This document shows positions 1 through 7,244 of a stretch of DNA of 64,000 nt, piece after piece. Under the pieces are notes generated by a model. The model was not told the DNA's origin, searched no databases, and worked only from the letters and a program-made list of their open reading frames with translations. The position numbers were made by a program, and so were the translations under genes. Within the stretch, counting starts at the first letter, position 1. Every line of letters begins with the position of its first letter. Source of the DNA: Paraglaciecola arctica BSs20135 (lineage in GTDB: Bacteria > Pseudomonadota > Gammaproteobacteria > Enterobacterales > Alteromonadaceae); assembly GCF_000314995.1 (NCBI RefSeq), contig NZ_BAEO01000056.1:62001-126000 (forward strand), in the 5' to 3' direction.

Positions 1-2
1 AT

Positions 3-785
3 GCAAAACCAATTATAGGTCAAATAGTCATAGCTTCTGCTATGGGGGTGACTCAAGCCTACTACCAATCAATTGCCAACTGGCTAACTGAACAAGGCTA
101 TTGTGTTTTAACCTTCGATTGCAGTGGCATCGGAGAAAGCAAAGATAAACATTTGAAAGAATACCGCTGCAATATTCTAGACTGGGCTACAGATGAATAT
201 TCGGCCGCATTACAATTTGTGTTAGACACAGATTCAAGCTCCCCAATTTATTGGTTAGGTAATAGTTTAGGTGGCCAGATATTCCCATTAGTTGACAATA
301 TTGAACAAGTTAAAAAGGTTATTACTGTATCCTCTGGTACAGGGTATTGGAAACACAACGCGCCTGCACTGCGTAAAAAAGCGCCTTTATTTTGGTATGT
401 TATTATGCCCCTAGCCACCAGCTTATTGGGTTATTTCCCCGGGAAAAAGCTTGGCATGGTTGGCGATTTACCAAAACAAGTGATGTTTCAATGGCGACGT
501 TGGTGCTTGCATCCCGAATACTGCGTAGGAGTTGAGTCAGAAAGTGTAAAAGCGAAGTTTCAACAACTTGAAGTGCCACTTGTTTCTGTTTGTTTTAGCG
601 ACGATGAAATGTTGTCCTTAACTAATATGCATGACTTACATGCTTTATTTGGCAATAAAAACAAAGAGCTAAAGAATTTGCATCCTAGAGATTTAGGAGA
701 AAAACGTATTGGTCATTTGGGTTTCTTTAGAGAACAATTTAAAGATAACTTATGGACTCGGTTGCTGTTAAGTGAATTAGGCTAA
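3..785 (+). CDS. alpha/beta hydrolase family protein, 5'-truncated by the window edge
   Basis: The reading frame is open from the first complete codon (position 3), so the true start lies outside the window; the ATG at 42 is internal, because the preceding codons encode the family strand IVIASAMG. An alpha/beta-hydrolase fold is indicated by the nucleophile elbow GNSLGG (G-x-S-x-G), a plausible acid in CFSDDEM and a catalytic His in RIGHLGFFR near the C terminus, in the usual Ser-Asp-His order. A YYQSIANWL helix follows the first strand, as in the serine aminopeptidase/esterase group. The substrate is unknown. The gene is convergent with the small Trp-rich gene, 4 bp apart. Family confidence is high; function is unassigned. 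Confidence 0.85.
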   Translation, partial: AKPIIGQIVIASAMGVTQAYYQSIANWLTEQGYCVLTFDCSGIGESKDKHLKEYRCNILDWATDEYSAALQFVLDTDSSSPIYWLGNSLGGQIFPLVDNIEQVKKVITVSSGTGYWKHNAPALRKKAPLFWYVIMPLATSLLGYFPGKKLGMVGDLPKQVMFQWRRWCLHPEYCVGVESESVKAKFQQLEVPLVSVCFSDDEMLSLTNMHDLHALFGNKNKELKNLHPRDLGEKRIGHLGFFREQFKDNLWTRLLLSELG

Positions 786-789
786 CAGC

Positions 790-1005
790 TCACTTCCAAC
801 CTTGTAACCATTGCTCTGTATCTTTTAAGCTTGGCCAATGAATATGTGTTGAACGTTTAGAGATGATCGCTTCTAACAAACATGAAATGACAACCCCATC
901 CTCATCATATTCCACCTCCGTAATAATAAAGTGCTTTTCTTTATTCAAAGGCACTACTGCAGTCCATTTACTGTTCTGTAGTTTTTTAGGAGAAATTATG
1001 TTCAA
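790..1005 (-). CDS. TIGR02450-type small Trp-rich protein
   Basis: A 71-residue cytoplasmic protein whose start (SPKKLQNSKWTAVVP, then NKEKHFIITEVEYD) and end (WPSLKDTEQWLQGWK) match the small conserved Trp-rich family TIGR02450, which has no defined function. The start is TTG at 1005, chosen because family members begin with M-N-x-I-x-P-K-K-L; no in-frame ATG exists upstream before the motY gene and no strong Shine-Dalgarno is visible. It starts 13 nt after the motY stop on the same strand, so translation is probably coupled to motY. Family confidence is good; role unknown. Confidence 0.75.
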   Translation of the reverse strand: MNIISPKKLQNSKWTAVVPLNKEKHFIITEVEYDEDGVVISCLLEAIISKRSTHIHWPSLKDTEQWLQGWK

Positions 1006-1018
1006 TGGCTTAGCTAAA

Positions 1019-1897
1019 TTAAGGTTTTGACATTCTAATCACCACTCGGCGGTTTTTAGCTCGTGTGCTTTCGTTTGCGTTAGATGACACATGACGTCTT
1101 TCGCCATGCCCAGTGATTTCTATTCGTTCTGGTGCAACCCCCATAGAACTGAAAAACGCTTTTATTTCCACAGCTCTACGCACAGAAATCTGTTTATTGA
1201 TTTCTCTACCGCCATAACTGTCAGTATAACCGTCTAGCAACACCAATTCTAAATCTGTATCTTCTTTTAAGTATTCGCCAATCATAGCTAAACGTTTCTG
1301 GGAGTATTTAGTCAACTTAGTATTATTGAATTGATAATTAAGCACTGTATAGGCAATGTCTTGAAAACTATAAGGTAATAGATTTGCCACACATTCAGCA
1401 AATTGTGTGTAGGGCACAGCAAAATTACTGGCATTTAATCCCACAGCCACTTTGTCGTATTGGTTGTACCAATCCTGATAATAAATAGTTGGCCAAAACC
1501 CCTTCTCTAGCTCAGACAGCATAGTCCAAGCGGCTTGTTCAGGTAAGTCACCATTGTATTGTTTACGGATTGTCATATCGGCAATAGTGCGTTGCACTTG
1601 GCCAGGCATCCATTTTGGAGGCACTGAATACACAGCCGCTACGCCATAAGATTTAGGCAGTCGTAACATATCTAGTTCGAATTCCATATTTAGCTGTTTT
1701 GAGGCAAAACTGCTAAACATAGCCTCACCATAACCGGGAAGTTTATGACTTAAAGTGCACTGTAAACGAGTTTCATCTTTAAGCTGCCAATCTGAATTCT
1801 CAACTTTGGCAGTATATTGACGTAGCGCAGCGGCAGAATTAACCGACAGTGACACTAAGATGGCACAAAGAATGGATTTTAACATTTTATTCATCAT
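1019..1897 (-). CDS. motY: MotY, sodium-driven flagellar motor T-ring protein
   Basis: A 292-residue exported protein: signal peptide about 1-24 (hydrophobic stretch SILCAILVSLSVNSAAA), an N-terminal MotY domain with the features ENSDWQ, LPGYGEAMF and PPKWMPG, and an OmpA-type peptidoglycan-binding domain from about residue 170 (DGYTDSYGG, GHGERRH, NRRVVI). In Vibrio, MotY forms the T ring that holds the PomAB sodium stator. Length agrees with Vibrio MotY (about 293). It is divergent from rnt, the same neighbour pair known in Vibrio. This implies a polar sodium-driven flagellum. Start taken at the first ATG; the second, one codon on, is equally possible. Confidence 0.9.
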   Translation of the reverse strand: MMNKMLKSILCAILVSLSVNSAAALRQYTAKVENSDWQLKDETRLQCTLSHKLPGYGEAMFSSFASKQLNMEFELDMLRLPKSYGVAAVYSVPPKWMPGQVQRTIADMTIRKQYNGDLPEQAAWTMLSELEKGFWPTIYYQDWYNQYDKVAVGLNASNFAVPYTQFAECVANLLPYSFQDIAYTVLNYQFNNTKLTKYSQKRLAMIGEYLKEDTDLELVLLDGYTDSYGGREINKQISVRRAVEIKAFFSSMGVAPERIEITGHGERRHVSSNANESTRAKNRRVVIRMSKP

Positions 1898-2230
1898 GGA
1901 TTAAGGAGCCCCTCGCTTCTGTCAATTATATCGACAAAATTCAATAAACGTTTAGCTAATACCATTCAATATAAATAAGTGGCTTCTAATAATGGGCTCA
2001 GCGTTTTTTCACCAGGCGTCACCATTACTTCATTCAGCGATTGATTAAGGGGTTTTAACATCTCTCTAAGTGACAACTTATTTATATAGATTAGTAATAA
2101 TAAAGCCAGTCTATATATTAAACAGAGGTTAATTGAGTTTGCTTTAAATTACCATTGTTTAACGTTTTAGACTGGCTACTGAAAAAGAACCTTGTCATAA
2201 TCGCTTTTCAAAAAAACTTTCTAGGTTTCC
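1898..2230. other. motY-rnt divergent intergenic region (333 bp)
   Basis: AT-rich region between divergent genes that must hold both promoters. I see no convincing ORF. It contains a copy of a TAATACCATTCAAT-type dispersed sequence near 1957 and a perfect 10-bp inverted repeat (AGCCAGTCTA at 2104-2113, TAGACTGGCT at 2168-2177). No promoter can be placed with confidence. Confidence 0.5.
2104..2177. repeat. long-range inverted repeat upstream of rnt
   Basis: AGCCAGTCTA at 2104-2113 is perfectly complementary to TAGACTGGCT at 2168-2177, with 54 nt between, ending about 53 nt before the rnt start. It could fold as an RNA stem in a long rnt leader or bind a dimeric protein. Function is not known and chance is possible. 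Confidence 0.4.
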
Positions 2231-2857
2231 ATGTCTGATTTATTTAAAATAAAAAATCGTTTCAGGGGGTATTTCCCTGTGGTAGTTGATGTTGAAACCG
2301 CTGGTTTTAATTCACAAAGCGATGCTCTACTGGAAATCGCAGCAGTCACCACTAAAATGGACGAAAACGGGTTCTTCTACCCAGACAAAACGTTTCATTA
2401 CCACGTTAACCCATTTGAAGGGGCTAATTTAGAAAAAGCTGCTTTGGATTTTAATGGTATTGATCCCTATTGTGCCCTTAGAGGTGCACTGGATGAAACT
2501 GAAGTAATGAAGGACTTGTGTAAAAAAGTGCGTAAAGAGCAAAAAGATGCAGATTGCCAACGCTCAGTCATAGTTGCCCACAATGCAGCTTTTGACCAAG
2601 GTTTTGTGAACGCCGCTATTGAGCGAAGTCATATTAAGCGTAGTCCGTTTCATCCCTTTGTGTCTTTTGATACTACCACTTTGTCTGGCTTAGCCTTAGG
2701 ACAAACAGTATTAGTAAAAGCCTGTATGGCTGCGGGTATAAGCTTTGATCAAAATGAAGCACATTCAGCCCTGTATGACACTCAAAAAACAGCAGAGTTA
2801 TTTTGCTACATTCTTAACAAATGGCAAAGCTTGGGCGGCTTAGAAGCTCATAATTGA
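2231..2857 (+). CDS. rnt: ribonuclease T
   Basis: A 208-residue DEDDh-family 3'-5' exoribonuclease that trims the CCA end of tRNA and the 3' ends of 5S and 23S rRNA. Exo I motif VVDVETAG (D20, E22), Exo II in [13 protein letters not shown], and Exo III HSALYD near the C terminus place all catalytic acids and the general-base His. Length fits the family (about 215). The ATG at 2231 follows a modest AGG Shine-Dalgarno. Downstream is a strong bidirectional terminator shared with the peroxiredoxin gene. Confidence 0.95.
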   Translation: MSDLFKIKNRFRGYFPVVVDVETAGFNSQSDALLEIAAVTTKMDENGFFYPDKTFHYHVNPFEGANLEKAALDFNGIDPYCALRGALDETEVMKDLCKKVRKEQKDADCQRSVIVAHNAAFDQGFVNAAIERSHIKRSPFHPFVSFDTTTLSGLALGQTVLVKACMAAGISFDQNEAHSALYDTQKTAELFCYILNKWQSLGGLEAHN

Positions 2858-2871
2858 GAAAAACCAGCCAT

Positions 2872-2900
2872 AAAAAAACCGCTCAGAGAGCGGTTTTTTG
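2872..2900. terminator. bidirectional intrinsic terminator between rnt and the peroxiredoxin gene
   Basis: Stem CCGCTC (2879-2884), loop AGA, stem GAGCGG (2888-2893), flanked by seven A on the left and six T on the right, so it can work on both strands. It sits between convergent genes. Confidence 0.9.
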
Positions 2901-2918
2901 TTTTAAACACTGTTCTAT

Positions 2919-3524
2919 TTATAGCTTATCAGCATTCTCAGATAAGTAACTAGCCACACCATCAGGACTATCTACCATACCTTTTGAGCCTTCAGTCCAA
3001 CCTGCTGGACAAACTTCACCATGTTCTTCATGGAAGTTTAAGGCGTCAACCATACGTAACATTTCATCGATATTACGGCCAAGAGGCAAGTCATTTACTA
3101 CTTGATGACGAACTAAACCCGCTTCATCAATCAGGAAAGAGCCACGGAAAGCCACGCCTGCATCTGGATGCTCAACATCATAGGCTTGACAGATCTCATG
3201 TTTAACATCAGCAACCATAGTGTATTTTACTGGACCAATACCGCCATCATTAATAGCAGTATTACGCCAAGCGTTATGGGTAAATTGAGAATCGATTGAG
3301 ACACCAATTACTTCAACACCACGCTTAACAAATTCTTCGTAGCGTTTATCAAAAGCGATTAACTCAGATGGACAAACAAAAGTGAAATCCAAAGGATAGA
3401 AAAACAAAACCGCTTTTTTACCTTTAATGGCTTCGCTTAGGGTAAAACTGTCAACAATCTCACCACTGCCAAGTACGGCTGCTGCAGTAAAATCTGGGGC
3501 TGGACGACTAACTAATACACTCAT
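2919..3524 (-). CDS. 2-Cys peroxiredoxin (AhpC/TSA family)
   Basis: A 201-residue thiol peroxidase that reduces hydrogen peroxide and organic hydroperoxides. Peroxidatic Cys51 lies in DFTFVCPSE and resolving Cys172 in EVCPAGW, making it a typical dimeric 2-Cys enzyme of the Prx1/AhpC group. A GGIGP segment (94-98) resembles the GGLG motif of oxidation-sensitive enzymes, but the C-terminal YF motif is absent. The start has an upstream AGGAG (AACAGGAGAATTTAATG). No AhpF-type reductase is adjacent, so the electron donor is probably thioredoxin or encoded elsewhere. It is not the bfd-linked iron gene, which is divergent. Confidence 0.92.
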   Translation of the reverse strand: MSVLVSRPAPDFTAAAVLGSGEIVDSFTLSEAIKGKKAVLFFYPLDFTFVCPSELIAFDKRYEEFVKRGVEVIGVSIDSQFTHNAWRNTAINDGGIGPVKYTMVADVKHEICQAYDVEHPDAGVAFRGSFLIDEAGLVRHQVVNDLPLGRNIDEMLRMVDALNFHEEHGEVCPAGWTEGSKGMVDSPDGVASYLSENADKL

Positions 3525-3747
3525 TAAATTCTCCTGTTTATGTAATTGAATGGATCACAATTTGATAATTATGTCTGTGAGACCAAATAATATTATAGAT
3601 GCTACCAAGCATATGAGTGCGTTTGGATAAAAAACAATAGTTAGCTTAAAAAATTATGCTAGGAATGAGGATTAAAATTTAAAGCGTTTGTTTATTGCAC
3701 AGCATTAATAAAAATAATGTTGAGATCTAATACTTGATCTTTATGTA

Positions 3748-3766
3748 AATAACAATTATTCTTATT
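3748..3766. promoter_or_regulatory. candidate Fur box upstream of bfd
   Basis: The 19-mer at 3748-3766 (AATAACAATTATTCTTATT) matches about 12 of 19 positions of the classical Fur consensus and lies 25 nt before the bfd ATG. bfd genes are commonly repressed by Fur with iron. The AT-rich background makes chance matches likely. Confidence 0.4.
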
Positions 3767-3791
3767 TGCATACGGGTTATTGAGAAATTTT

Positions 3792-3986
3792 ATGTACGTT
3801 TGTTTATGCCATGGCATCACAGATAAAGCGATTAAACAGGCTGTCTTAGAAGACGGTGTGGGTAATATGCGTCTGCTTAAACAAAAGTTAGGTGTTGGCA
3901 CACAATGTGGTAAATGTGTACAAATGGCGCAAGCAATTATTGATAACACTATTATTGATGAGTCTTTGTTTAAAGAAGTTTGCTAA
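3792..3986 (+). CDS. bfd: bacterioferritin-associated ferredoxin, [2Fe-2S] protein
   Basis: A 64-residue protein starting MYVCLCHGITD, the same length as E. coli Bfd. Four Cys in CLC (positions 4 and 6) and CGKC ligate a [2Fe-2S] cluster in the BFD-like fold. Bfd donates electrons to bacterioferritin to release stored iron under iron limitation. The ATG at 3792 is preferred over an in-frame TTG four codons upstream because the family starts there. No bacterioferritin gene is beside it. A candidate Fur box precedes it and a hairpin terminator follows. Confidence 0.9.
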   Translation: MYVCLCHGITDKAIKQAVLEDGVGNMRLLKQKLGVGTQCGKCVQMAQAIIDNTIIDESLFKEVC

Positions 3987-4021
3987 TCCCCTTTTTCAAG
4001 TTATACCAATCCGTACAAATT

Positions 4022-4049
4022 AAAAAAGCCAGTCACATGACTGGCTTTT
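4022..4049. terminator. bidirectional terminator between bfd and the M1 aminopeptidase gene
   Basis: Long stem AAAAGCCAGTCA (4024-4035) and TGACTGGCTTTT (4038-4049), with A and T tracts at either foot, between convergent genes. Confidence 0.9.
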
Positions 4050-4073
4050 CGCATTTTAGGTAATCAATTCACC

Positions 4074-5984
4074 TTACTCGACAAAGCCCTCATTGGCTTT
4101 AACGGTTAAAGGATGATAACCCGCTTTAGCTTCAGCAAAGGCCTTCTGAGCCATAACTTTACCCTCTGAGGTTTGCGATAGTGCTTTATATAATGGTTTA
4201 ACTAACTTGTTGCGACCAATAGACGTTAAATATTCATGCAATCGTTTAAAAGCTGGTTGATACCAATTGTTAACACTGATCAATAACCAGCTATGGGCAA
4301 TCTCATTATTTTTGCTACTGGTTAAGGAAAATGCCTTATCTAAATCGGCGAGTTGCTCTTGGCTTAATTTTTCAGGCATGTTATTTAAAAAATACAACCA
4401 TTGATGCACTACCCAACTTTCACTATCAATTTCATTAGCTTGAATTGAACCTGTTAACCAAGCATCTCTTTCTTGGTCTACCACACTAAAAGCATCAGAT
4501 TCAGGAACCGGGGCATCATCGGGGATCCCCGCTTGAAAAATCCATTGTTCAATTCTTTGTTTTGACAACTTATCGCTGTGTTCTTTAAGTAATGTTTGTT
4601 CTAAATAACTAACAAATTGCTCTGTGGTGATACTTTTAAATGCAAATTTTTCAAAATAGCCTAATAAAAATTGGTCAAAGTTTTCTCTGCCCACTTTATT
4701 TTCTAATTCACGCAAAAATAATGCACCTTTTTCATAAGGAATATTACTGAAAACGTCATCAGGATCACGGCCTCTTAAATCAATGGCCATAATCTGGTCA
4801 TTGGCAGGCAACGAATCAATATCTGCTTGCAAGTCTTGACGACCTAAAACAGCTTCCATTTCGAATCGTTCGTCTCCATAAACCATCTGCATAATTCGAT
4901 AAGTTAAATAGGTGGTAAAACCTTCGTTTAACCAAAGGTCTCTCCACGTAGCGTTAGTGACTGTGTTACCAGACCAAGAATGAGCTAATTCATGGGCAAT
5001 CAGCGACACTAAACTTTTATCCCCTGCAATCACAGTGGGGGTAATAAAAGATAATCTTGGATTTTCCATTCCACCAAAAGGGAAAGATGGAGGTAAAATC
5101 AATAAGTCGTATCTATCCCAGCTATAAGGTCCAAAGGCTTTTTCAGTGGCAATTAGCATAGACTCAGTATCAGCAAATTCAGCCGCAGCAGCGTCCAAAA
5201 TACCTTTTTCAGAATACACCCCAGTGCGTTCACCCATTGATTTAAAGTGTAAGTCACCTACAGCTAACGCAATCAAGTATGACGGGATTGGTTGTGGCAT
5301 AGAGAATTCATAAACCCCATCTCGTTCAGTGTCAGGATCGTTAGACGCACTCATTACTGCAAGTAATGCCTTAGGGGTACGAATAGTCGCGTCATAGGTC
5401 ATTCTGACTTGAGGAGAGTCTTGTAGTGGAATAAAACTGCGAGCGTGGATAGCTTGTGCTTGTGTGAACAAAAACGGATGTTTTTTACCGGCTGTTTGCT
5501 CTGGTGTAAGCCACTGTACGCCAGATGCTTCGGGTGAGGTTTGATAACTAATCACCACACTATCTGCATCGGCTGGTATTTCAATGGTTAAGGCTGCCCC
5601 TAAAAATGAATCGCCGCTGGCTAAATCAAAATTAAGCTCTTTACCCATAGCTGTGACACTTTTTATAGTTAAATCACGTGTGTCTAATATCAACTGTTTT
5701 GCGTTCTTTTCTGCTCTTTGAAAATCTAACTGAGCGGTTCCCACTAAAACTTTTTTAGCAAAATCCACAGTCAAATCTAAGCTTAAGTGAGTCACTTTAA
5801 TCGACTCTGGATTCGCAAAGGAATGATAATCCTTGCCGACTTGCATGGTACTTGTTGCCACTTCAGTAGCAGCTGCAGATTGCTCTATTTTAGGACTAGC
5901 AGTTGTCTTAGTTGTACTATTGTCGGAACAACCGCTAAGCATGGTTAAAGCCACAGCGCCAACAACAATGTATTTTGTAAACAT
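4074..5984 (-). CDS. M1-family metallopeptidase, leukotriene-A4-hydrolase-like lipoprotein
   Basis: A 636-residue lipoprotein: signal peptide with lipobox LSGC (Cys19), low-complexity linker to about 50, N-terminal beta domain, gluzincin catalytic domain and an alpha-helical C-terminal domain. Zinc site HELAHSW (His331, Glu332, His335) with distal Glu354 in LNEGF; the aminopeptidase substrate motif GGMEN is at 304-308. The domain pattern is that of the LTA4-hydrolase/aminopeptidase B branch, which trims N-terminal residues from peptides. It is probably anchored in the envelope and acts on peptides taken up by the cell. Epoxide hydrolase activity should not be assumed. Single-gene unit between two intergenic regions. 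Confidence 0.9.
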   Translation of the reverse strand: MFTKYIVVGAVALTMLSGCSDNSTTKTTASPKIEQSAAATEVATSTMQVGKDYHSFANPESIKVTHLSLDLTVDFAKKVLVGTAQLDFQRAEKNAKQLILDTRDLTIKSVTAMGKELNFDLASGDSFLGAALTIEIPADADSVVISYQTSPEASGVQWLTPEQTAGKKHPFLFTQAQAIHARSFIPLQDSPQVRMTYDATIRTPKALLAVMSASNDPDTERDGVYEFSMPQPIPSYLIALAVGDLHFKSMGERTGVYSEKGILDAAAAEFADTESMLIATEKAFGPYSWDRYDLLILPPSFPFGGMENPRLSFITPTVIAGDKSLVSLIAHELAHSWSGNTVTNATWRDLWLNEGFTTYLTYRIMQMVYGDERFEMEAVLGRQDLQADIDSLPANDQIMAIDLRGRDPDDVFSNIPYEKGALFLRELENKVGRENFDQFLLGYFEKFAFKSITTEQFVSYLEQTLLKEHSDKLSKQRIEQWIFQAGIPDDAPVPESDAFSVVDQERDAWLTGSIQANEIDSESWVVHQWLYFLNNMPEKLSQEQLADLDKAFSLTSSKNNEIAHSWLLISVNNWYQPAFKRLHEYLTSIGRNKLVKPLYKALSQTSEGKVMAQKAFAEAKAGYHPLTVKANEGFVE

Positions 5985-6152
5985 GTTTTTACCTTATAGA
6001 AAGTACTTAGATAAAGTGTGGCATATTTAGCGCCACATAAAAATATGTAATACCAATTCACTGAATGTATTTTGTAATGACAAGTTGCCGAATATCAATG
6101 TATTCTTCGCTATGAAGTGGCGGTAAATAGGAAGTGAATCGGAGGTAAATAG

Positions 6153-6752
6153 ATGGAAAAAATGCAAAGCATGGAAATATTTGACGAGGGTCTAGATGAG
6201 TTTTTAAACGAACTAAAAGATGTAAAACCGATCCAACAAATCGATACTGTGCCTACTAGTCATCAAAAAAACACTTTGGCTCAACAATTAAAAAGACAGG
6301 CAATAGAGTCCACCCAAAACCTTACGAATAACTACCTGAGCGTTGAAAAGGTCGAGCCTGTCGATCCATATGATCACATTAGTTTTAAGCAGGATGGTGT
6401 TCAACAGGGCGTTTTTAAAAATTTAAGATTAGGTAAATACAAAATTGATTTTGTTTTAAATCTACAACAAAATCAATTTGAACAGGCTAGAACCTCGCTT
6501 TTTAATCACATCATAGATAGTCACAAAAAAGGGGATCGTACTTTATTAATTAAACACGGCCTAGGTTTGCACAGTCAGCCATTTCCGGCACTTTTAAAAA
6601 GTTACCTGCATCAATGGTTACAACAAATGCCAGAGGTTATTGCATACCATACGGCACAGCCTAAACATGGTGGAAATAGTGCAGTGTATGCTTTATTGAA
6701 AAAGAACCAACAAGCAAAAGCCAATAACCGCGAGTTACATCGCCAAAAGTAG
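6153..6752 (+). CDS. smrA: Smr-domain endonuclease SmrA-like protein
   Basis: A 199-residue protein with a variable, charged N terminus (1-70) followed by the DUF/Smr region: DGVQQGVFKNLRLGKY, then the Smr core with HGLGLHSQPF and the tail AYHTAQPKHGGNSAVYALL, which is the SmrA signature (HGG-G/S-A-VY). Smr domains of this group nick DNA or RNA structures; the physiological role of SmrA is unclear. Excellent Shine-Dalgarno GGAGGT at 6141-6146, six bases before the ATG, fixes the start. Monocistronic. Confidence 0.88.
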   Translation: MEKMQSMEIFDEGLDEFLNELKDVKPIQQIDTVPTSHQKNTLAQQLKRQAIESTQNLTNNYLSVEKVEPVDPYDHISFKQDGVQQGVFKNLRLGKYKIDFVLNLQQNQFEQARTSLFNHIIDSHKKGDRTLLIKHGLGLHSQPFPALLKSYLHQWLQQMPEVIAYHTAQPKHGGNSAVYALLKKNQQAKANNRELHRQK

Positions 6753-6785
6753 GACTAGTGAAACGAATGGAACTAAGAAAACTTA

Positions 6786-6950
6786 TTAGATTTCAGAGTG
6801 TAATTTGATAACCGTTTCTGGGGGAGAGTCTGTAGAAAACTCAGTAAGAGTAGAAGATTTAGCCGAAGCGCTAAAAATAGCGGCAACAATGAGGAATATA
6901 ACTGTCACTATTACACCAGCTAAACCAAAGCCTTTGTTTGAACGATTCAT
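6786..6950 (-). CDS. 54-residue single-pass membrane protein
   Basis: A short ORF (ATG at 6950) encoding MNRSNKGFGLAG followed by a hydrophobic segment (about 10-30, rich in V, I, F, A) and a polar tail rich in Ser/Thr and acidic residues. The basic N terminus before the hydrophobic helix predicts an N-in topology or an uncleaved signal. An AAGAGA stretch about 6 bases upstream could act as a ribosome site. The N terminus KGFGLAGV superficially resembles a type IV pilin-like start (G-F before a hydrophobic helix), but no clear prepilin site with Glu+5 is present. Function unknown. Confidence 0.55.
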   Translation of the reverse strand: MNRSNKGFGLAGVIVTVIFLIVAAIFSASAKSSTLTEFSTDSPPETVIKLHSEI

Positions 6951-7130
6951 GAGCGTCTCTTATTATTTTTAATTTTTAATTTCATCAAACACATATTCAT
7001 TTACACTTTGTTAACATGCAGAAGACGTACTCCCTGTCAACATGTGGCTAAATATTAATCACTATTTCACTGATATACAAGGGTTTTATTTTTTCTTTAA
7101 TAAAAAACTTGAAATTATCAAAAATTTAAG

Positions 7131-7159
7131 ATGACTGGAGTTGTAAATTTCCCAGTCAT
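7131..7159 (-). terminator. weak hairpin after purL
   Basis: ATGACTGG (7131-7138) pairs with CCAGTCAT (7152-7159) across a 13-nt loop; on the minus strand it is followed by an AT-rich tail. It lies about 90 bp after the purL stop and may end that transcript, but the T tract is interrupted. Confidence 0.35.
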
Positions 7160-7244
7160 TAATAAAAGTCGACTTCAATAAATACTGGTTATAATTATCT
7201 GTTTACATTAAGCATAGATTGTATTTATTCGTAAAAGTTCATCT

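Noticed and set aside
4028-4045. Recurring AGCCAGTC/GACTGGCT words near 2104, 4028 and 7131 as a dispersed element
   Set aside because: The copies at 4028 and possibly 7131 are terminator stems, so the similarity is probably coincidental.
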